Shown here piece by piece: positions 59,272 to 64,000 of a stretch of 64,000 nucleotides of DNA. The translations under genes were made by a program, and so were the position numbers. Each line of letters begins with the position of its first letter. Position 1 is the first letter of the stretch. The stretch is from Clostridiales bacterium (GTDB taxonomy: Bacteria; Bacillota; Clostridia; Christensenellales; Borkfalkiaceae): the NCBI GenBank assembly GCA_015069605.1, contig SVII01000007.1, positions 1 through 64,000 of the forward strand, given 5' to 3'. The notes beneath the pieces are model-generated. The model had not been told where the DNA came from, did not search any database, and saw only the letters and a list, made by a program, of their open reading frames with translations.

Positions 59272-60418
59272 GTTGTAGCTCCTTTTTTCTTGGTGATGAT
59301 ACTGCGGTTTTGGCGTTTGGCGGCTGGGTGTTTTTGGGCAACAAAAGGCAAAATAGAGGTAGCATGTCCGCGATGAGCCAAAAAACAAAGGGTAATTTTC
59401 CTGATATTACCCTGTAAAACGAATTGTAATATTTGTTGCAAAACAGCACAAAAAGATATAATCCGAAATTTAATACGGCGGCGATAATCATTTTACTTTC
59501 TATCCCAAACGTTTTTTGTAATAAATGAGTTGTGTATTGCAAAGGCAGACAAGTGTAAAAAATCAAAACAACGGTGAGAAGATAGATAAAGATTAAGTCA
59601 ATTCTCCCCACGACGGAAAGAGCAGGGAAATATTGTGCAATTTTGGAAAAAGCATAGTGTTCCCTAGGCGCGATGGAAGAATACACCCCGAAAAATATGG
59701 CTAAGAAGGCGAGCGTAAATAACGCGCCGAAACCATACCCTGTTAAAATTTTTGCTCCGTCCCCTTTTTTGTATCGCAAATTTGCAATCAACGGAAACAA
59801 CAACACGGCGTCGGAAAAATGGGGGGAAGTGCGCGTAAACGCGGACATGGTATCCCCAAATTTCTCACCAAAGAGGGGGAAAAGTCCTGTGAGATCGGAT
59901 TCTGATACGGACATAACCATCAGGGCGAGGAATGGAATTAGAAATAAAAACAAACACAAATCCGCGCTCCTGCCGATTGCGTTTTTATCCTTACAACAAA
60001 GGAATGCGCTGACAATAAAAAACAAAGCGAAACCAAACGTTGTGGGGGCGGTGTCAAAGAACGCGGCATAGACGAATTTTTCTAAATCCAACAACGGAAG
60101 AATGGCGGAAAAGAGAAAATATATCGCGTATAAGACGTAAAAAATTCGAGCAAAACCACCAAAAGCGTAAGAAATTCGTTCGGAAATGGTTGAACGTGAC
60201 AAGGAAGCGGCGATAAGTAACGCCGTCAAAATTCCTGCTTGTAATAGAAAATGCAACAGCGTAGGCAATAAAAGATCCCCTGCTGCGTATTTTGCCAAAA
60301 GAGACGGCGCTTCTAAAAATTTAGCAGTCGGTAGAATAAAAGCGGCGACAAACGCAATCTGTCGCGCGTAAATTTTATTATTTTCAGACTTGGTTACCGA
60401 GGAAACAGTGTAGGACAA
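59249..60418 (-). CDS. gerAB: Spore germination permease GerAB
   Basis: Ten-TM APC-like protein between gerAA and gerAC. Confidence 0.9.
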   Translation of the reverse strand: MSYTVSSVTKSENNKIYARQIAFVAAFILPTAKFLEAPSLLAKYAAGDLLLPTLLHFLLQAGILTALLIAASLSRSTISERISYAFGGFARIFYVLYAIYFLFSAILPLLDLEKFVYAAFFDTAPTTFGFALFFIVSAFLCCKDKNAIGRSADLCLFLFLIPFLALMVMSVSESDLTGLFPLFGEKFGDTMSAFTRTSPHFSDAVLLFPLIANLRYKKGDGAKILTGYGFGALFTLAFLAIFFGVYSSIAPREHYAFSKIAQYFPALSVVGRIDLIFIYLLTVVLIFYTCLPLQYTTHLLQKTFGIESKMIIAAVLNFGLYLFVLFCNKYYNSFYRVISGKLPFVFWLIADMLPLFCLLLPKNTQPPNAKTAVSSPRKKELQHVSKSRS

Positions 60419-60436
60419 AATGATGACTCCTTTGGG

Positions 60437-61954
60437 TTATTTTTTATCGTTTGTACGAAGGCGTGTAACGTTTTTTGAGTGAAAAAGACGGGGGCGTGTC
60501 CGCAACGAAAGCAAATCGTACTTCAAAACGCTGTCCCGAAGGTCGCGAGAAATAAGAGGTGAAAAAGGCGCTAAGATGGGCGCTCCAAATGCGTCTGTGG
60601 AGATGAGATAATACAATAAAAAAGCAATCAAAAGCACAATCCCAAACGGGCCTAAACTGCCTGCGACAAGCAGGAACACCCAACGTAAAATACTGCCTGT
60701 TTCCACGAAGTTGGGAACGGTGTAAAGACAAATCCCTGCAAATGCGACGATAATGATGGCTGGCGTGGACAAAAAACCTGCCGACACCGCCGTTTCTCCT
60801 AACACCAACGCTCCAACGACGGATAAGGACATACCGACGTATTTTGGCATTCGGATACTTGCTTCTTTCAAAACTTCCAAAAGGAGCAACACGACGAACA
60901 TTTCCATGCTTGGAGAAAGAGGTAATTCACGTACGCTGCTGGCGATGGTCAGCATTAAATTTAAGGGCAAAAGTTGCATCTTAAAAAGTTGCGCTGAAAC
61001 GTAAAATGCAGGCAGCAGGATCGCGATGAACAGAGAAATCAACCGCAAAAACCGAAAAATTGTCGCCATAAACGGCGAGATGAAGTAATCTTCGCTACTT
61101 TGCAAATCTTCCGCCAAAACAAAAGGCGCGGTGAGGGCTATGGGCGAGCCGTCCACAAGGATTCCCACTCTGCCTTCCGCAATTTTAGCGGTGAAAATGT
61201 CAGGCTTTTCCGTTTTTCCGATTGTATGGAAAATGGAATGTTTTCGCGGTGATAAAAACGCGGCGATATAGGAAGAATCAGGAACGTTGTCAATTTGGAC
61301 ACTCTTTAATTTTTTTATAATTTGTTCTTTGATGGTTGGATCACAAATCCCTTCCAGCCAACATACTGTCACGGCGGTGTCTGATTGTTTGCCTACGCGC
61401 ACCGTTTGGAATTGTAAATTTGGTGTTTTCAAACGCTTGCGCACAAGCGCCATGTTCGTTTTCACGTCCTCGATAAATCCTTCGCGCGGGCCTTTGACGG
61501 CGACGTCGGTGGGTGGTTCCATGATCGTGCGAACGGGTAATAATTTCGCGCCCACAATCAGCCCCATGTCCAAACCATCAATCAATAAAAGGCTGTTCCC
61601 ATCTAAAATTTCCTTGCAGGAGTCCTCGATTGTTTCCGCTTGTTTTAGCTCTGGAAACAGAGTCGCTTTTTTGATGGATTCTTCCACTTTTTCTCTATTC
61701 AACGCGGACATACCCCCGTCGTTTTTAATTTTCGACGTGGTTTTTGCTTGCGCGCTGTCACGTAACGAAAGCGCGGATAAAGGGCGAGCGATTAAATCGC
61801 CCAAGAGTTGTTTATTGACTATCCCATCGGCGTAAACGATTGCGCAGTCCGTTTTATCCTCCGTTTGAAAGGAATACGTGAGAATATCTTCGGATGGCAG
61901 AGCTTTTTTCAAAGCCGAGAGATTTTTTTGTAACGTACAGCATAAAGTATTCAC
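60437..61954 (-). CDS. gerAA: Spore germination protein GerAA
   Basis: GNSLLLIDG, RTIMEPPTDVAVKGPREGFIEDVKTNMALVRKRLKTPNLQ, ELPLSPSMEMFVVLLLLEVLKEASIRMPKYVG. Confidence 0.95.
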   Translation of the reverse strand: MNTLCCTLQKNLSALKKALPSEDILTYSFQTEDKTDCAIVYADGIVNKQLLGDLIARPLSALSLRDSAQAKTTSKIKNDGGMSALNREKVEESIKKATLFPELKQAETIEDSCKEILDGNSLLLIDGLDMGLIVGAKLLPVRTIMEPPTDVAVKGPREGFIEDVKTNMALVRKRLKTPNLQFQTVRVGKQSDTAVTVCWLEGICDPTIKEQIIKKLKSVQIDNVPDSSYIAAFLSPRKHSIFHTIGKTEKPDIFTAKIAEGRVGILVDGSPIALTAPFVLAEDLQSSEDYFISPFMATIFRFLRLISLFIAILLPAFYVSAQLFKMQLLPLNLMLTIASSVRELPLSPSMEMFVVLLLLEVLKEASIRMPKYVGMSLSVVGALVLGETAVSAGFLSTPAIIIVAFAGICLYTVPNFVETGSILRWVFLLVAGSLGPFGIVLLIAFLLYYLISTDAFGAPILAPFSPLISRDLRDSVLKYDLLSLRTRPRLFHSKNVTRLRTNDKK

Positions 61955-62004
61955 GGAAGCAGTATGGTCGAACGGTAAAAAAAGTATGCGAAATCACGGA
62001 TTGC

Positions 62005-62037
62005 TTGACATTTGCGAAAATATCCTATATAATGGTA
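62005..62037 (+). promoter_or_regulatory. Sigma-A promoter upstream of trmN6
   Basis: TTGACA-N18-TATAAT. Confidence 0.55.
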
Positions 62038-62072
62038 AAAGATAGAGATAAAAAACGCAAAAGGAGGGCGGT

Positions 62073-62780
62073 ATGGACGAAACGAACGTGGTTTTTGGGG
62101 AATATGAAGTGTTGGAAGACATGATGATTGAAAACCTTAAAATTGTGCAGGATACTAGGCTGTACCGTTTTACTTCCGATTCCGTGTTGCTGTCGCGGTT
62201 TGCGACGCCGAAAAAACGCGACGTTGTAGCGGATTTTTGCGCAGGGAGTGGAATTGTCGGGTTTCATTTTTACGCTTTGCATAAAGAAAAATTCCCTGAA
62301 ATGCCGATTACGCTTTTTGAAATGCAAAAAGATTTGTCCGAGCTTTCCAAAAAAACGGCGGCTTACAACGGTTTTACAAATTTTATTGCAGTGAATTGTC
62401 GGTTGCAAGATATTGGCAAGGAATACCACGAAAAATTTTCGCTCGTGCTTTGCAATCCCCCTTACGAACGTAGCGGCGTGGGGTTTGACAACGACGATTA
62501 CAACAAAGCGATTTGTCGAAAAGAGATCACGATCAATTTACAAGAGATCGCAAAAGCTACGGCGCACGTATTAAAATACGGCGGCAGGTTGGCGATTTTA
62601 AACCGCGCCGATCGTTTGGCGGAGCTTTGCTACACCTTACATGAAGTGAATATTGAAGTAAAAAAAATTCAATTTGTGGGGGGCAGGTATGGATCGAGGC
62701 CATATTTGGTAATGGTAGAAGGCGTCAAAGGCGGTAAACCGAGTTGTGAAATTTTAGACACTGTTTGGAACGAAAAATAA
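62073..62780 (+). CDS. trmN6: tRNA1(Val) (adenine(37)-N6)-methyltransferase-like
   Basis: TRLYRFTSDSVLLSRFA...VADFCAGSGIVGFHFYA...VLCNPPYERSG. Confidence 0.88.
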   Translation: MDETNVVFGEYEVLEDMMIENLKIVQDTRLYRFTSDSVLLSRFATPKKRDVVADFCAGSGIVGFHFYALHKEKFPEMPITLFEMQKDLSELSKKTAAYNGFTNFIAVNCRLQDIGKEYHEKFSLVLCNPPYERSGVGFDNDDYNKAICRKEITINLQEIAKATAHVLKYGGRLAILNRADRLAELCYTLHEVNIEVKKIQFVGGRYGSRPYLVMVEGVKGGKPSCEILDTVWNEK

Positions 62781-62860
62781 GAATAGATGATTATGGGGCG
62801 TTGATCCATATCTCGCAAGGGCAGCTGTCCCTTGCCCCATAAAAAAAGGAAATAAAAAAA

Positions 62861-63667
62861 ATGGTTAGTTTTGTAGCGACCCCGATTGGGAATTTAAAAG
62901 ACATCACTTTGCGCGCGTTGGAAACGCTGAAAGAAGCGGATGTGATTTTTTGCGAGGATACTCGTCACACGATTAAGTTGTTGAACGCGTACGAGATCAA
63001 AAAACCGCTTTACGCGTGCCATAAATTCAACGAAACGGAAGCGGCGGCAAAGATTTTGGAAGCCTCTCGGCGCGGGGAAAAGGTAGTCGTTGTGTCCGAC
63101 GCGGGTACGCCCGTTGTGTCCGATCCTGGCAATATCGTTTGTAAAATTTTACGCGAAGCAGGCGAACCGTACACGCTGATTCCCGGGGCAAGCGCGTTTG
63201 TAGCGGCGTTGGTTTTATCTGCGTTGCCTGCGGACAGGTTCGCGTTTATCGGGTTTTTACCTGCGAAACAGGGTGAGAAAAAAGCGGTGCTTGAAAAATA
63301 CAAGGACGTAGATTTGACGCTTGCATTCCACAGCGCGCCGCAGGACGTGGATAAGGACATTCGCGCTATGTATGAGGTGTTCGGCAATCGTCGAGCCGCG
63401 GCAGTGCGGGAGATTACCAAAATTCATGAAGAAACCATCAATTTTAACCTCGAAGACGGTATGCCCGAAGGTGAAAAGCGCGGAGAATTTGTGTTGGTTG
63501 TCGAAGGCGTAGGGGAAAAGGAATGCGCTTTGAATTCGCTGTCCGAGGTGGAACATATCAAGCATTATATGGCGGCAGGATTGGATAAAAAGGAAGCTTT
63601 GAAACGCGCGGCAAAAGACCGTGGCGTGTCGAAATCCGAACTCTATCCCTTTGCCATTGATTTGTAA
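62861..63667 (+). CDS. rsmI: 16S rRNA (cytidine(1402)-2'-O)-methyltransferase
   Basis: VATPIGNLKDITLRALETLKEADVIFCEDTRHTIKLL...SDAGTPVVSDPG...PGASAFVAALVLSALP. Confidence 0.95.
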   Translation: MVSFVATPIGNLKDITLRALETLKEADVIFCEDTRHTIKLLNAYEIKKPLYACHKFNETEAAAKILEASRRGEKVVVVSDAGTPVVSDPGNIVCKILREAGEPYTLIPGASAFVAALVLSALPADRFAFIGFLPAKQGEKKAVLEKYKDVDLTLAFHSAPQDVDKDIRAMYEVFGNRRAAAVREITKIHEETINFNLEDGMPEGEKRGEFVLVVEGVGEKECALNSLSEVEHIKHYMAAGLDKKEALKRAAKDRGVSKSELYPFAIDL

Positions 63668-63821
63668 TTGAAAACCAAGCAAACATGGGATTTCACCCCA
63701 TACCCTATAAGAGTTTCGCACTCTACATTCCGCAAGAGATAATGACACTTGACGTCTTGTGGAAACATAAAGGATTGAAAACAACAAATTTGTGGTATAA
63801 TAACGTAAGGAGAACTTTACT

Positions 63822-64000
63822 ATGTTTGAATACTACTGGATATTTTTTATTCTAATTATTATCTGCGCGGGGATTGGCGCGAGCGCAAGCGCAAAGGTGC
63901 GTAAAGCCTATAAAGCTTATGGCGCGATTTCCGCAAAATCACATATGACGGGTTATGACACTGCGACGAGATTGCTTCGCCGCAACGGCGTTAACGATAT
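63822..64000 (+). CDS. Zinc metallopeptidase, YugP-like (5' part, truncated by window end)
   Basis: Read by eye: MFEYYWIFFILIIICAGIGASASAKVRKAYKAYGAISAKSHMTGYDTATRLLRRNGVNDI. Confidence 0.75.
   Translation, partial: MFEYYWIFFILIIICAGIGASASAKVRKAYKAYGAISAKSHMTGYDTATRLLRRNGVND

Overview
The window looks like an oriC-proximal chromosomal segment of an endospore-forming, Clostridia-like Firmicute. Support: gerAA/AB/AC, SpoIVFA/FB-like pair, YyaC, RicT, and the dnaN-rpmH-rnpA-yidD-yidC-jag and tig-clpP-clpX neighbourhoods. Most of it is housekeeping: ParB-like, ftsH, tmk, lysS, greA, rng, rplU, rpmA, rqcH-like NFACT, lon, engB, holB, ricT, rsmG, trmN6, rsmI. No CRISPR array, prophage, transposase, rRNA or tRNA gene was recognised inside the window. 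Items most worth a second look: (1) a GGGGCAGGTA word recurring 8 times, read in all three frames when genic, so apparently a nucleotide-level signal, plus a related TACCATGTMCG word; (2) an intergenic repeat family with copies at about 29.4, 33.6, 37.2, 38.7 and 44.9 kb, two of which abut the -35 box of a neighbouring gene; (3) two DnaA-box clusters about 19 kb apart with no dnaA in the window; (4) an AraC-controlled catabolic operon (49.3-57.4 kb) ending in an apparent EamA-transporter/CocE-hydrolase fusion; (5) smaller items: a preQ1-I-like riboswitch before queT, an extended L27 without linked prp, a ParB-like protein with a degenerate CTP pocket, a (CG)6 tract in a promoter spacer, and tandem rRNA-type promoters at the left edge. 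All family calls come from reading the sequence; no database search was run.
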